In this document: positions 63,742 to 64,000 of the stretch, one piece after another
Layout of the letters: every line of letters begins with the position of its first letter
Numbering within the stretch: position 1 is the stretch's first letter
NCBI GenBank assembly: GCA_964036045.1
Contig: OZ038382.1
Location: 117,853,429 to 117,917,428 of the forward strand
Direction of reading: 5' to 3'
DNA length: 64,000 nucleotides
DNA from: Eutreptiella sp. 'Long Island Sound 2002'
Taxonomy: Eukaryota; Euglenozoa; Euglenophyceae; Eutreptiales; Eutreptiaceae
The notes under the pieces: model-generated
Told to the model about the DNA's origin: nothing
Databases searched by the model: none
The model's input: only the letters and a program-made list of their open reading frames with translations
Program-made: the position numbers and the translations under genes

Positions 63742-64000
63742 GAAAAAACGTACAAATTGTGGAAAGATTTTATGACGTTTGCCTACTATGCTGGTCCCGA
63801 AGCTGTGAAAGGTCTGCAGAAGTTCCACGACAAAGGGGAGAAAGTCACGAAGAAAGCGCTGAGGAAACTGGATGGGATCCTGTTGCCGGAGTTCTACAAG
63901 AAAGTGGCAGAAGTGATGCAGGAAGAAAAGACAACCCTTAAATCCTTGCCGAACTCGATTGACGACATCATCCTTGACCAGTGGGTCTCAATGCATCTGG
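63742..64000 (+). CDS. G2, exon 3 (open at the window end)
   Basis: Starts EKTYKLWKDFMTFAYYAGPE after the AG at 63740-63741 and stays open to the window edge. Blocks include VKGLQKFHDKGEKVTKKAL, LLPEFYKKVAEVMQEEK and SIDDIILDQWVSM. Regular Lys/Glu-rich helices suggest a soluble all-alpha protein. No family is recognised. The undamaged frame across an intron supports a functional or recently functional gene. Confidence 0.65.

Larger units (their letters stand above)
42746..64000 (+). mobile_element. Unit P: unclassified palindrome-bearing integrated element (interrupted by E and C)
   Basis: It starts inside the RNase H of F and runs off the window. Without the insertions E and C about 5 kb of P is visible. 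Features: two unrecognised genes on the plus strand (G1, G2), introns with GTATGT donors, near 50% GC, and repeated GCGCGAGGCCTCGCGC palindromes that I see nowhere else in the window. Because it interrupts a retrotransposon it is itself an insertion: a DNA transposon, an integrated virus-like element or a segmental insertion are all possible. The left edge is placed only to about 10 bp, and no terminal repeat can be tested because the right end is missing. Confidence 0.5.

Overview
This is nuclear DNA of a eukaryote. It holds spliceosomal-type introns, Ty3/gypsy LTR retrotransposons with chromodomains, non-LTR retrotransposons with an APE endonuclease and RNase H, and tRNA-like (Pol III) repeat heads. 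Base composition changes sharply at element borders, from very GC-rich C-run DNA to near 50% GC. I see no rRNA, no convincing functional tRNA and no recognisable single-copy housekeeping gene. A GC-rich, repeat-dense alga would fit, but nothing in the window proves the taxon.

Layout, left to right. Element A (1-7435) is the 3' part of a GC-rich retroelement-like unit with three low-complexity ORFs and a TCAAACC-repeat tail. It interrupts element D (7436-14452, minus strand), a chromovirus-type Ty3 element with an intact 934-codon gag, a protease ORF and a 2.4 kb LTR. D sits in element B (14453-25660, plus strand), a decayed non-LTR retrotransposon (endonuclease, reverse transcriptase, RNase H, zinc motif) followed by an unusual downstream coding region with a RING-like finger and ending in a TACC-repeat tail. 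B interrupts the integrase of element H (25661 to about 30.9 kb, minus strand), another Ty3 element. The left half is therefore a four-deep nest, H<-B<-D<-A, whose missing halves lie outside the window. A cluster of four tRNA-headed SINE-like repeats follows (30.9-32.2 kb), then about 7 kb of anonymous and LTR-like DNA, then element F (about 39.5-42.7 kb, minus strand), a chromovirus fragment.

Element F ends abruptly inside RNase H at about 42.74 kb, where a different unit, called P here, begins and continues to the window end. P carries an unrecognised protein gene (G1, split over 43616-62669), a second unrecognised intron-containing gene (G2, from 62905), and six exact copies plus one degenerate copy of the palindrome GCGCGAGGCCTCGCGC in its non-coding DNA and introns. 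G1 is broken by a full-length chromovirus, E (43734-57024, with 2.4 kb LTRs and a short target duplication that restores the G1 frame when removed), and by a 5'-truncated B-family copy, C (57827-60926). C is flanked by a direct duplication of about 680 bp.

Most reading frames are damaged. E has about eleven in-frame stops plus changes at the protease and integrase active sites; B, F and H are broken too. The best-preserved coding sequences are D gag, the D protease ORF and G2. The items most worth following up are the palindrome-bearing unit P, the RING-bearing region downstream of RNase H in B, the in-frame amber codon between gag and pro in D and E, the methyltransferase-like segment between protease and RT in D and E, and the very long duplication around C.
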